Of a stretch of DNA of 5,275 nt, positions 1-5,275 are shown one piece after another. Position 1 is the first letter of the stretch, and each line of letters begins with the position of its first letter. Below the pieces are notes generated by a model. The model saw nothing but the letters and a program-made list of their open reading frames with translations. It did not search any database and had not been told where the DNA came from. Origin of the DNA: Candidatus Dormiibacterota bacterium (GTDB taxonomy: Bacteria; Chloroflexota; Dormibacteria; Aeolococcales; Bog-877); NCBI GenBank assembly GCA_003135035.1, contig PLDE01000184.1, positions 5,793 through 11,067 on the forward strand, written 5' to 3'. The translations under genes were made by a program, and so were the position numbers.

Positions 1-509
1 ACTCCGGCCGCCCGGATCTTGCCGGCCTCGATGAGGTGGATCATCTCGCCCCAGGAGTCCTCGATCGAGGTCCCGGTCTGGTCGGGCCAGTGCAACTGGT
101 AGAGGTCTATGCGGTCGATCCCGAGTCGGCGCAGTGAGCCCTCCACCTCGCGGCGGATCGAGTTTGGCTGCAGGTTGCGCTGGGGCTCCTGATAGGGCTT
201 GGTGAGATCGGGGATCATGCCGCCTTTGGTGAAGATGAAGGGGCGCTCCGCCGCCGGAAACCCCCGAATGGCGCGGCCCACGACCTCTTCCGAGTGGCCA
301 AGTCCGTAAATGGCGGCCGTGTCAACCCAGTTCACCCCGAGATCAACCGCGTGGCGGATCGCCGCAATCGAGCTCTCGTCGTCCTGCGGCCCCCAGCCCT
401 TGCTCCAGCCGCCGCCGCCGATCGCCCATGCTCCGAAACCCACCTTGGTGATTTGCAGGTCCGTGGTGCCCAGTCGCCGCAGGTGGCTGGTCAATTCAAT
501 CGTCTTCAT
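1..509 (-). CDS. Aldo/keto reductase, N-terminal part (gene cut by left window edge)
   Basis: This is the first 169 codons of an aldo/keto reductase, a cytosolic NAD(P)H-dependent (beta/alpha)8-barrel enzyme that reduces aldehydes or ketones. The family tetrad is visible: Asp63 and Tyr68 in VDTAAIYGLGHSE, Lys95 in FIFTKGG, and His140 in LYQLHWPD. A GFGAWAIGGGGW segment (residues 24-35) forms the usual first strand and loop. The cofactor-binding C-terminal half lies outside the window, so coenzyme preference cannot be read. The ATG at 507-509 is chosen because GGGAG (517-521) lies 7 nt upstream and because the protein then begins a few residues before the typical LRRLGTTDLQIT strand. The AT-rich stretch upstream holds a promoter-like pair, so the gene is probably transcribed on its own. 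The substrate is unknown; general aldehyde or quinone detoxification is possible but not shown. Confidence 0.93.
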   Translation of the reverse strand, partial: MKTIELTSHLRRLGTTDLQITKVGFGAWAIGGGGWSKGWGPQDDESSIAAIRHAVDLGVNWVDTAAIYGLGHSEEVVGRAIRGFPAAERPFIFTKGGMIPDLTKPYQEPQRNLQPNSIRREVEGSLRRLGIDRIDLYQLHWPDQTGTSIEDSWGEMIHLIEAGKIRAAG

Positions 510-516
510 GGCGGAG

Positions 517-521
517 CTCCC
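517..521 (-). promoter_or_regulatory. Ribosome binding site of the aldo/keto reductase gene
   Basis: GGGAG on the minus strand lies 7 nt before the ATG at 507-509. This spacing fixes the start of the reductase. Confidence 0.7.
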
Positions 522-547
522 GGTTTTCAAGTAATTGCCTCGAGCTC

Positions 548-577
548 AAGATACTCCAGACAATACTGCTAAGTCAA
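548..577 (-). promoter_or_regulatory. Candidate sigma-70-type promoter of the aldo/keto reductase gene
   Basis: On the minus strand TTGACT (572-577, five of six matches to TTGACA) is followed after 18 nt by TATCTT (548-553, four of six matches to TATAAT). The predicted transcript would have a leader of about 30 nt, which includes the GGGAG ribosome binding site. The stretch is clearly more AT-rich than its surroundings. A short direct repeat, ATACT at 551-555 and 563-567 with a 12-bp period, lies in the spacer and could be a regulator contact, but no specific regulator is recognised. Predicted by eye only. Confidence 0.45.
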
Positions 578-627
578 GAGTCTTCACGGCGAGACACCTT
601 CAACCCCCGTGCCAAGATGGACAGCTC

Positions 628-650
628 CGACCGTTCGACGCGAACGGTCG
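628..650. repeat. Perfect 10-bp inverted repeat with 3-nt loop
   Basis: CGACCGTTCG and CGAACGGTCG flank the trinucleotide ACG, giving a 23-bp near-perfect palindrome in the gap between the DUF1275 gene and the aldo/keto reductase gene. It sits about 50 bp upstream of the reductase -35 element and about 135 bp past the DUF1275 stop. No T-run follows on either strand, so an intrinsic terminator is not favoured. Its size and symmetry would fit the binding site of a dimeric repressor or a structured RNA end. The half-sites are in the opposite order to the Gram-positive LexA box (CGAAC-N4-GTTCG), so that reading is excluded. Apart from this, the hairpin at 738-756 and the reductase promoter, nothing else was recognised between 510 and 785. 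Confidence 0.6.
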
Positions 651-737
651 TGCGGCGACTTGGGGAGGGTCCGCGCCTAACCGCCGGACTTCAGCGGATC
701 GCTCGCACCGCCGGCGTGGCCGAGAGCCGCTTGGGGA

Positions 738-756
738 GCTCCCGTCAGGCGGGAGC
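738..756 (-). terminator. Possible terminator hairpin after the DUF1275 gene
   Basis: GCTCCCG and CGGGAGC form a perfect 7-bp GC-rich stem around a TCAGG loop, about 30 nt past the stop codon of the DUF1275 gene in its direction of transcription. No U-rich tract follows, so it is at best a U-tract-less terminator or a 3' end stabilising hairpin. Its position is the main argument. Confidence 0.35.
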
Positions 757-785
757 CGCTACCTGGTCGGCGGACCATCGTCGGC

Positions 786-1520
786 TCAGCCGGATTCACG
801 CACCCACTTTGGGTCGGCCCTGGACAGCCAGGCTGCGGCGACAGCGACGGCCACCATCAGGATGGGAGCGATCACCAGCACGAGTGGAGCTCTTCCTGAT
901 TCGACCAGGAGCGCTCCGGCCAAGCCTCCTAGAAAGATCCCCAGCACCGCCGGGAGCCGTTGACCCAATTTCGATCCGCGCCCACCCGCTAGTCCAGAGT
1001 CGGCGGCCATACCTGTGATTGTCAAGGTCAGCACGGTGGTCGTCAGGTCAGGCACAGCTAGCTTGCGGGCGGTCGCATTCTGCAGGCCCATGGCCGACCC
1101 GAGCAGGATGATGAGGATAAAGCGCGCGGCACCTCCATCGAGTGCCTGAGCCGTCAGGGCCACAATCAGGGCCGAGGCGGCCAGGACCGCTTCGACACTG
1201 GCCGCCCGAGCCAGCAGCCGGCCACGGTTGACACCGAGGCGGTTGATCAGCCAGCCGCCCGCCAAGGCTCCGGCCGCAAACGCCGCGATCGCCAGCAGCG
1301 AGGCCGGAACAGAGAACCCGTGAGCTCCCGCCAAGGCGAAGGCTAGGAAGGCGACGTTGCCAGTTGCGTTGGCCACAAAGACGTGGCCCAGCGCGAGGTA
1401 GCTGAAGGCATCGACCAGTCCGGTGACCACCGTCAGGACCAGTAGGAGCGGCGCGAGCGGCCCGTGCCGATCGTCTGGAAGCGGGTGGATCAACCTCCAG
1501 GCTTCGACGAGAACGTTCAT
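786..1520 (-). CDS. DUF1275 / YoaK-family integral membrane protein
   Basis: This 244-residue protein matches the DUF1275 (YoaK) family, polytopic membrane proteins of unproven function that are often annotated as putative transporters. Visible family hallmarks are TGLVDAFSYL (33-42), the VANATGNVAFLA loop (49-60), GSAMGLQNATARKL (141-154) and the TTTVLTLTITG segment (160-170). Hydrophobic stretches near 22-42, 45-65, 71-93, 106-126, 131-149, 188-206 and 210-232 suggest six or seven membrane spans. The ATG at 1518-1520 is chosen over a TTG 31 codons upstream because GAGAGGA lies directly upstream at good spacing and the extra residues are polar and unlike the family. It begins 79 bp after the questin-oxidase-like gene on the same strand, so co-transcription from the divergent promoter is likely. 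Substrate unknown; export of a product or toxicant handled by the neighbouring enzyme is only a guess. Confidence 0.92.
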   Translation of the reverse strand: MNVLVEAWRLIHPLPDDRHGPLAPLLLVLTVVTGLVDAFSYLALGHVFVANATGNVAFLAFALAGAHGFSVPASLLAIAAFAAGALAGGWLINRLGVNRGRLLARAASVEAVLAASALIVALTAQALDGGAARFILIILLGSAMGLQNATARKLAVPDLTTTVLTLTITGMAADSGLAGGRGSKLGQRLPAVLGIFLGGLAGALLVESGRAPLVLVIAPILMVAVAVAAAWLSRADPKWVRESG

Positions 1521-1599
1521 CTGGTTTCCTCTCCGTCCCCTGGGTCCCCTTCCATGATCCGCGACAGTGCCCCGATCTGGAGCGCGGTTGGCAATCCCA

Positions 1600-2634
1600 T
1601 CAGCCCTGAGCAAGACGAACGGCGACGTCCGCCGCGGCGAGCAGATAAGCCGGATCGGGTCTCACGGCGTTTTCCCGGAAGGCCGCTTCGGTGAGTTTGA
1701 TGGCATGCTCGTCACCCGAGGCGACAGCCTGGTTGATCAGACTCTCCGCTGTCCCGGCTGACCCGGAACTGGGGTGCGCTGAGAGACCGGCGGGAGCATT
1801 CGTGGCGATGAGACCAGCGACGGCCTGCCAGGTGTACGCCAGGGCAACTCGCTGCTGGCTCGGCGACAGTAGCGGGAGCATTCCCCGCACCGCAGCTGGC
1901 GCGGTGACGGCGTGAACCAAGGCGATCGGAGCGTGGCTGGCGTTGGCCAGGTAGGCTCGGGCACCGATCTGGGAGAGATCGGAGAAGGCATCTTGTACGA
2001 CGGTAAGCGGAGCGACTGACGCCACCAGGGTTGAGAAGTCGGGCCGGCTCTCGAGTCCCCGCACTTGCGCAAAAATCAGGCCCTCTCCACGCTCCCGGGG
2101 CGCGAGCCTGGCCAGATCCTGGGCGGCAGCCTCGGTGCCCTGGCCGCCCAGGGGGCGAGGGTCTCCGGGAAGAGTCTGATATCTCGCCGCCCAGTACCCG
2201 AGCCCCTGGGCGAGCTCATGGATACGGAGGTCGGTCACCCGTTCCTGCAAGGCCCTCAAGGCGTGAAAGGTCCGGATCGGCCCGTGGGTGGCCGCTGCCA
2301 TCAAGCCAGGAACCAGTCTTGGGACCCAACGACTCGCGACATCCTGAAAGGCAGCCTGGGTGAGCTCGCGGTCGAACAGGGCAGTCCAGTCACCCACCCG
2401 CCTCACGTCCCCGAGAGCATCCTGCCACTCCAGCTCCTCGATGGGGAAGCGAGAAGAAGGCGCCTCGTCGAGCCGCTCGCGATACCGCGCCGCCCACGGC
2501 AGGGCAGCCTCCTCCTGACCCATTCGGGCAAGCGCCTCAACCGCCATCGGACCGTGGTTGGACAGCCCGCCACGAAACTCTGGCCCCCGACCGGCGAAGC
2601 ACTCCAACGACTCTTCGAGCCTGTCTCGCGGCAT
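1600..2634 (-). CDS. Questin-oxidase-like family protein (AflY/GedK relatives, DUF4243)
   Basis: This 344-residue soluble, mostly helical protein matches the questin oxidase-like family. Its named fungal members, GedK and AflY, are linked to Baeyer-Villiger-type oxidation of anthraquinone or related polyketide intermediates; bacterial members have no settled role. Conserved blocks in order are GGLSNHGPMAVEAL (22-35), GLMAAATHGPIRTFHALRAL (110-129), ELAQGLGYWAARYQ (140-153), NASHAPIALVHAVTAPAA (231-248) and DEHAIKLTEAAFRENAV (308-324). Repeated histidines in these blocks (27, 117, 124, 234, 241, 310) may line an active site. No Rossmann or flavin motif, signal peptide or membrane span is seen. 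The ATG at 2632-2634 is chosen over an ATG two codons upstream and a TTG at 2673, because AGGAG (2641-2645) lies 6 nt before it. It is divergent from the ArsR gene and leads a probable operon with the DUF1275 gene. The family call is firm; the reaction and substrate here are not. Confidence 0.88.
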   Translation of the reverse strand: MPRDRLEESLECFAGRGPEFRGGLSNHGPMAVEALARMGQEEAALPWAARYRERLDEAPSSRFPIEELEWQDALGDVRRVGDWTALFDRELTQAAFQDVASRWVPRLVPGLMAAATHGPIRTFHALRALQERVTDLRIHELAQGLGYWAARYQTLPGDPRPLGGQGTEAAAQDLARLAPRERGEGLIFAQVRGLESRPDFSTLVASVAPLTVVQDAFSDLSQIGARAYLANASHAPIALVHAVTAPAAVRGMLPLLSPSQQRVALAYTWQAVAGLIATNAPAGLSAHPSSGSAGTAESLINQAVASGDEHAIKLTEAAFRENAVRPDPAYLLAAADVAVRLAQG

Positions 2635-2640
2635 GGACAT

Positions 2641-2645
2641 CTCCT
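2641..2645 (-). promoter_or_regulatory. Ribosome binding site deciding the start of the questin-oxidase-like gene
   Basis: AGGAG on the minus strand is 6 nt before the ATG at 2632-2634. It directly abuts the alternative ATG at 2638-2640 and so argues against that start. Confidence 0.7.
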
Positions 2646-2703
2646 CATGAACCCACGGCTGTCGCGCCACCAATCCGACCGGGTGCTGCTTCGGAGGTAT
2701 ACA

Positions 2704-2734
2704 GGGCTATGACTATATAGTAGCCGCCCTATAG
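2704..2734. promoter_or_regulatory. Candidate ArsR operator and overlapping divergent promoter core
   Basis: The centre is a perfect 10-bp palindrome, ACTATATAGT (2712-2721), which places TATAGT (five of six matches to the -10 consensus) on both strands. It is enclosed by the arms GGCTA (2705-2709) and TAGCC (2721-2725), and more loosely by GGGC and GCCC. A second small palindrome, CTATAG (2729-2734), abuts the regulator's ATG. AT-rich palindromes overlapping the promoter are typical of ArsR/SmtB operators, and this one would let one repressor dimer block both directions. No good -35 element is seen on either strand. For the regulator the predicted transcript would begin only a few bases before its ATG, so it would be nearly leaderless. 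The leftward transcript would have a leader of about 70 nt. Not experimentally supported. Confidence 0.5.
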
Positions 2735-3055
2735 ATGGTGTACTCTGAAGCTGTGGACCAGGACACCCAAGCCCAAGCGCGCATGCTCCGAGCGCTCGGC
2801 CATCCGATCCGACTGGGGATCGTCGACCACCTCAGCCGCCGACCGGAGACCTGCGCCTGCGATTTCACCGACTTCTTCGAAGTCAGCCAGCCCACCATCT
2901 CGGAACACCTGCGCACGCTCAGAGAGGCTGGGATTGTGGTCACCCGGCGACGCGGGAATCAGATCTGCTATTCGCTGGCGAACGGGCCGCACAGCGAACT
3001 CAGCGACCTTCTTGGGCATCTCCTGAGCACTCTCGGCACCAGGGCCGCCAGCTGA
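2735..3055 (+). CDS. ArsR-family winged-helix repressor with CxC metal-thiolate motif
   Basis: This 106-residue transcriptional repressor belongs to the ArsR/SmtB family, homodimers that leave their operator when a metal(loid) or other ligand binds. The order is typical: RALGHPIRLGIVDHL (19-33), a first helix followed by ETCACDF (38-44), recognition helix SQPTISEHLRTLREAG (51-66), then the wing RRRGNQICYSL (71-81). Cys40 and Cys42 fit the CxCD site used by classical arsenite or antimonite sensors; Cys78 in the wing is a further possible thiol. The C-terminal helix (84-100) would serve dimerisation. The ATG at 2735 gives a normal family length; it lacks a Shine-Dalgarno sequence, so the message may be leaderless. 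A GTG at 2753 is the main alternative. It is divergent from the questin-oxidase-like gene across 100 bp containing a palindrome, so self-control and control of that operon are inferred. The family call is firm; the actual inducer is not known. Confidence 0.93.
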   Translation: MVYSEAVDQDTQAQARMLRALGHPIRLGIVDHLSRRPETCACDFTDFFEVSQPTISEHLRTLREAGIVVTRRRGNQICYSLANGPHSELSDLLGHLLSTLGTRAAS

Positions 3056-3115
3056 CAGCACCGAGCCGCCGTGGACTGCCTGAGAACCCCAACCCGCAGC
3101 CGGCCAAGACGTCTG

Positions 3116-3145
3116 GACAGCTCTGGGGGCGGCCAGGGCGCTGTC
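3116..3145. terminator. Possible two-sided terminator between converging genes
   Basis: GACAGC (3116-3121) pairs with GCTGTC (3140-3145), and inside them CTGG (3123-3126) pairs with CCAG (3133-3136), leaving a GGGCGG loop and a small internal bulge. The hairpin lies between the stop of the ArsR gene and the stop of mrfB, which face each other, so it could end transcripts from both sides. There is no U-rich tract on either strand, which keeps the call tentative. Nothing else was recognised in the 106-bp gap. Confidence 0.35.
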
Positions 3146-3161
3146 GAACCCACGAGACACC

Positions 3162-4577
3162 CTAGATTCGCAAGCGCGCCTCGCCCGACCCTGTCCGGTC
3201 ACCCGGCGCCCGGCCCTGGCGACGTCGACCAGACCCCTTACCGCCCCTCCCTCGCTTGAGAGTGAGCCAGGCTTCGTAGGAGGTGCCGCCGGGCAGCCAT
3301 GATGCCCAGGGTCGGCGCGCAATGGCCAATTCTGGATCCGGCAGCGGTGGCGGCTGGTAAGCCGCAGTGACGGAGCGGCTGTCGATGCGGGACTGGAGCC
3401 TCCAGATACGCTTGGCGAAGCGGCGGTCCCAACCTAAGGGAGCGATCGCCAGCGCCTCCTGGGCTAGCTTCAGAGCTCCAGCCAGGTCCCCGCTCCGGTG
3501 CTCCAAGTCGACGCAGAGCGCCTCGGCCGCCTCGGGATCGCGCCAGCGCTCCCAAATTCCGACCCATGAGCCCCGGGCCTCATCGTCTCGTCCCTGGCGC
3601 CGAAGCATCCTGGTTCGTCGTAGGGCGGCGGCCCGGTCGAGTGGAGCGGGCGACTCAGCTTGGGCGCCCTGGTAGAGGGCATCCGCCCTTTGCAAGTTGC
3701 CCCTCTCCTCGGCGAACCGGCCCAGGCTGTACCAGTCGGCGGGGCGCGGACGGGCCACGTCGAGATGGCGCTCCAAGTGGTCAATCAATTGGCAGAGGGA
3801 GAGGAGATCCTGCTGGTTGTGACGCAGAACCGGCGCCAGCGGCTCCTGCTCGCCATCTTTGAGAAAGGCCCGGTAGCGCTCCGGCGCCTCGCTGCCCGGG
3901 ACATCGTCCAGGCGGCGACGACCGAGGAGCTCCTCCTCGGCGCGGCGCAGGCTGCAGCGGGTCAGGCGATGACGAAAGAGGCGGCGCACCAAGGGCAGCA
4001 AATCGAGATGGGCTGTGGCGGGCCAGGGCCGCTCCAAACTCGTCATCACTGTCCGGGTGCGCAGCAGGGGAAGGTCGAAGCTGGCCCCGTTGTAGGTGAC
4101 CAGGAGGCCAGCGCGCTTGATCATCTCGAGAGCCGCTTCGACGAGAGGTGCCTCCTGACCAAGCTCGGGCAGGAGCCACTGTTCAACGTCGACCTCGGCG
4201 CCGGAGATGAGCGCCCAGCCATAGAGGAAGGGGACCGTTCCCGTGCCCCGTTGAAGACCGGTCGTCTCCAGATCGAAGCAGGTGACCGGACCCTGCAACT
4301 CCCCTTCCAGGAGCGGCGAAAGAGAGCGGAGGCCGGCGGCCGACATGGCCGCGCGATCTAATCCCAGCTCGCTCAGCTGCAGGTGCTGCCGACGCACCCA
4401 AATCGAGCGCCCCGCATCCCAGGCAAAGTTGAGCTCGGCGAGGACCGATGGCATGGCTCCCTCGTCCCGCCCGGGATGGGACCGGAACTGCGCAGAGTGA
4501 CGATCCCCGGGTGAGGCGCCGGGCCAGCTCCGGTCTCCCTGGAGGGCTTCGATCTTCAAGCGGAGCTGCGTCGTCAC
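3162..4577 (-). CDS. mrfB: MrfB/YprB-type DEDDh 3'-5' exonuclease with TPR-like repeats
   Basis: This 471-residue protein is a RNase H-fold exonuclease of the YprB type. In B. subtilis the homologue works with the helicase MrfA in repair of mitomycin C damage outside the classical UvrABC route. The catalytic set is visible: Asp102 and Glu104 in FDLETTGL, Asp168 in TYNGASFDLPLL, and His253 and Asp257 in LRHNQQDLLSL. Residues about 281-385 (DWYSLGRFAEERGNLQRAD onward) look like TPR-type helical repeats, as in the family. A basic Arg/Gly-rich tail of some 30 residues ends the protein. The GTG at 4575-4577 is chosen because GGAG (4587-4590) lies 9 nt upstream and the codon overlaps the mrfA stop as GTGA, implying translational coupling. 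It also leaves the usual stretch of about 100 residues before the first acidic motif. An ATG at 4452-4454 (427 residues, own weak GAGG site) and a TTG at 4586 are less favoured. Confidence 0.92.
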   Translation of the reverse strand: MTTQLRLKIEALQGDRSWPGASPGDRHSAQFRSHPGRDEGAMPSVLAELNFAWDAGRSIWVRRQHLQLSELGLDRAAMSAAGLRSLSPLLEGELQGPVTCFDLETTGLQRGTGTVPFLYGWALISGAEVDVEQWLLPELGQEAPLVEAALEMIKRAGLLVTYNGASFDLPLLRTRTVMTSLERPWPATAHLDLLPLVRRLFRHRLTRCSLRRAEEELLGRRRLDDVPGSEAPERYRAFLKDGEQEPLAPVLRHNQQDLLSLCQLIDHLERHLDVARPRPADWYSLGRFAEERGNLQRADALYQGAQAESPAPLDRAAALRRTRMLRRQGRDDEARGSWVGIWERWRDPEAAEALCVDLEHRSGDLAGALKLAQEALAIAPLGWDRRFAKRIWRLQSRIDSRSVTAAYQPPPLPDPELAIARRPWASWLPGGTSYEAWLTLKRGRGGKGSGRRRQGRAPGDRTGSGEARLRI

Positions 4578-5275
4578 CAGCCGCAACTCCGGAGCAGCCC
4601 CATGGCTGTGGCCTTGGCGTGAGGTTCAACGCCGGCGCCAGGCCCGACGCAGGCGGGACAGCCGCTCTCGCAGTCGCAGTCCGCGAGCAGGTCGGCGGCA
4701 GCCTGGAGGAGATCCAGGTGGAGGTCGAAGAGGCGGGCGCTCAGACCAACACCGCCAGGGTGGGCGTCGTAGATGAACACCGTCGGCGCATCCTGACTAG
4801 GAAGCCCAGCTTGAGAGGCAGAGCTGGCCGGCTGCACCGGCGGCCGCTCCCCCGGCATGAACTCAGTCGGCTCCATCTCTTCCGGCCGTCGGGTTATCGA
4901 GCCCAAGGGTGCCTTGACCTGGGCCACCACACCGAGGTCACGGCGATCGCACATTGCCTGCAGGCAGGCAACCTGTCCGAGAACGTGTCCCAGGGCCTCA
5001 ACGCCAACCTCGAGGGTCCCTTTGATCGCCGGCATATCCGAACTGAATGAGCACCAGTAGGCAGTCGTCTGGAGGTCACGTTCGGGCACCCGAATTGCTC
5101 CGGTACCGATCGACTCGTTGGTGAGCAGGCGGATCTTGCGATACATCGCGGCCAGGACGCTGACGCGAACCTCGCCGTGGGCTCGCGCCGTGGAACGCCC
5201 GGGGTCCACCATCGGGCCCGCCATCCGCTCCAACACTTGCAAGCCCACCCGCAGATCGGCATCGGTGTAGTAGTC
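4574..5275 (-). CDS. mrfA: MrfA/YprA-type DNA helicase, C-terminal part (gene cut by right window edge)
   Basis: These are the last 233 codons of a MrfA (YprA)-type superfamily 2 DNA helicase; the RecA-like motor domains lie outside the window. The visible part is the MZB domain (formerly DUF1998). It shows the strand and helix around YWCSFSSDMPAIKGTLEVG, then GQVACLQAMCDRRDLGVVAQ, then the hallmark TVFIYDAHPGGVGLS, and a cysteine cluster DCDCESGCPACVGPG. The Cys of MCDRRD together with cysteines of that cluster would bind zinc. Between RRDLGVVAQ and TVFIYD lies a Pro/Ser/Glu-rich stretch of roughly 45 residues that looks like a flexible insertion. The reading frame is open to the window edge, starting with DYYTDADLR. 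The stop overlaps the mrfB start by 4 nt, matching the known mrfA-mrfB operon, in which the helicase is thought to open DNA at mitomycin-type lesions for the MrfB nuclease. The promoter is outside the window. Confidence 0.92.
   Translation of the reverse strand, partial: DYYTDADLRVGLQVLERMAGPMVDPGRSTARAHGEVRVSVLAAMYRKIRLLTNESIGTGAIRVPERDLQTTAYWCSFSSDMPAIKGTLEVGVEALGHVLGQVACLQAMCDRRDLGVVAQVKAPLGSITRRPEEMEPTEFMPGERPPVQPASSASQAGLPSQDAPTVFIYDAHPGGVGLSARLFDLHLDLLQAAADLLADCDCESGCPACVGPGAGVEPHAKATAMGLLRSCGW
4587..4590 (-). promoter_or_regulatory. Ribosome binding site of mrfB inside the mrfA end
   Basis: GGAG on the minus strand lies 9 nt before the GTG at 4575-4577, within the last codons of mrfA. 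It supports the GTG start and coupled translation of the two genes. Confidence 0.6.

Noticed and set aside
628..650. LexA/SOS box at the inverted repeat
   Set aside because: The Gram-positive SOS box is CGAAC-N4-GTTCG; here the half-sites are in the reverse order with a 3-nt spacer.
715..790. tRNA-like stretch containing TGGCCGAGAG
   Set aside because: There is no T-arm consensus, no acceptor stem pairing and no placeable anticodon arm. The main hairpin here is a simple 7-bp stem.
535..1018. Overlapping plus-strand open frames in and beyond the 510-785 gap
   Set aside because: They are rich in Arg, Ser and Pro without any motif, lack ribosome binding sites, and overlap the C-terminal half of the DUF1275 gene.
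1521..1613. N-terminal extension of the DUF1275 protein from a TTG at 1613
   Set aside because: It would add 31 polar, Arg/Gly-rich residues and overlap the upstream gene, while a strong ribosome binding site sits just before the ATG at 1520.
2065..2712. Plus-strand open frame of 215 codons opposite the questin-oxidase-like gene
   Set aside because: The minus-strand frame carries conserved family blocks throughout. The plus-strand product is low-complexity and would run into the divergent promoter region.
3660..4361. Long plus-strand open frame of 233 codons opposite mrfB
   Set aside because: It lies wholly antisense to a gene with clear exonuclease motifs, and its translation resembles no family. 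Long antisense frames are common in GC-rich genes.

Overview
The window is GC-rich bacterial DNA holding six protein-coding genes, four complete and two cut by the window edges. No RNA gene, insertion sequence or CRISPR array was seen. The high GC, GGAG-type ribosome binding sites, a near-leaderless regulator gene and a mrfA-mrfB pair suggest a high-GC Gram-positive or Chloroflexota/Dormibacterota-like organism. This assignment is a low-confidence inference, because no ribosomal or other marker gene is present.

Left part (1-2634, all minus strand). Reading leftwards, a questin-oxidase-like (AflY/GedK family) soluble protein is followed 79 bp later by a DUF1275/YoaK-type membrane protein, probably in one operon. 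A 276-bp gap (510-785) then carries two hairpins and a plausible promoter. An aldo/keto reductase gene follows and runs off the left edge.

Centre (2635-3055). An ArsR-family repressor with a CxC metal-thiolate motif is transcribed to the right, divergently from the questin-oxidase-like gene. The 100-bp divergent region contains a perfect AT-rich palindrome that places a TATAGT -10-like element on both strands. This arrangement suggests the repressor controls itself and the leftward operon. No canonical arsenic gene (acr3, arsB, arsC, arsM) is visible, so the inducer and the role of the two target genes are open.

Right part (3162-5275, minus strand). The C-terminal part of a MrfA/YprA-type DNA helicase, with its cysteine-rich MZB domain, is followed by MrfB/YprB, a DEDDh-type exonuclease with TPR-like repeats. 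The two genes overlap by a GTGA junction, which implies translational coupling. In Bacillus subtilis this pair repairs mitomycin C-induced DNA damage. The mrf operon converges on the ArsR gene across a 106-bp gap (3056-3161) that holds a possible two-sided terminator hairpin.

The most interesting part is the ArsR / questin-oxidase-like / DUF1275 module. A weaker, speculative theme is quinone or electrophile stress: an anthraquinone-oxidase-family protein and an aldo/keto reductase sit beside a repair system known for damage by a quinone drug.
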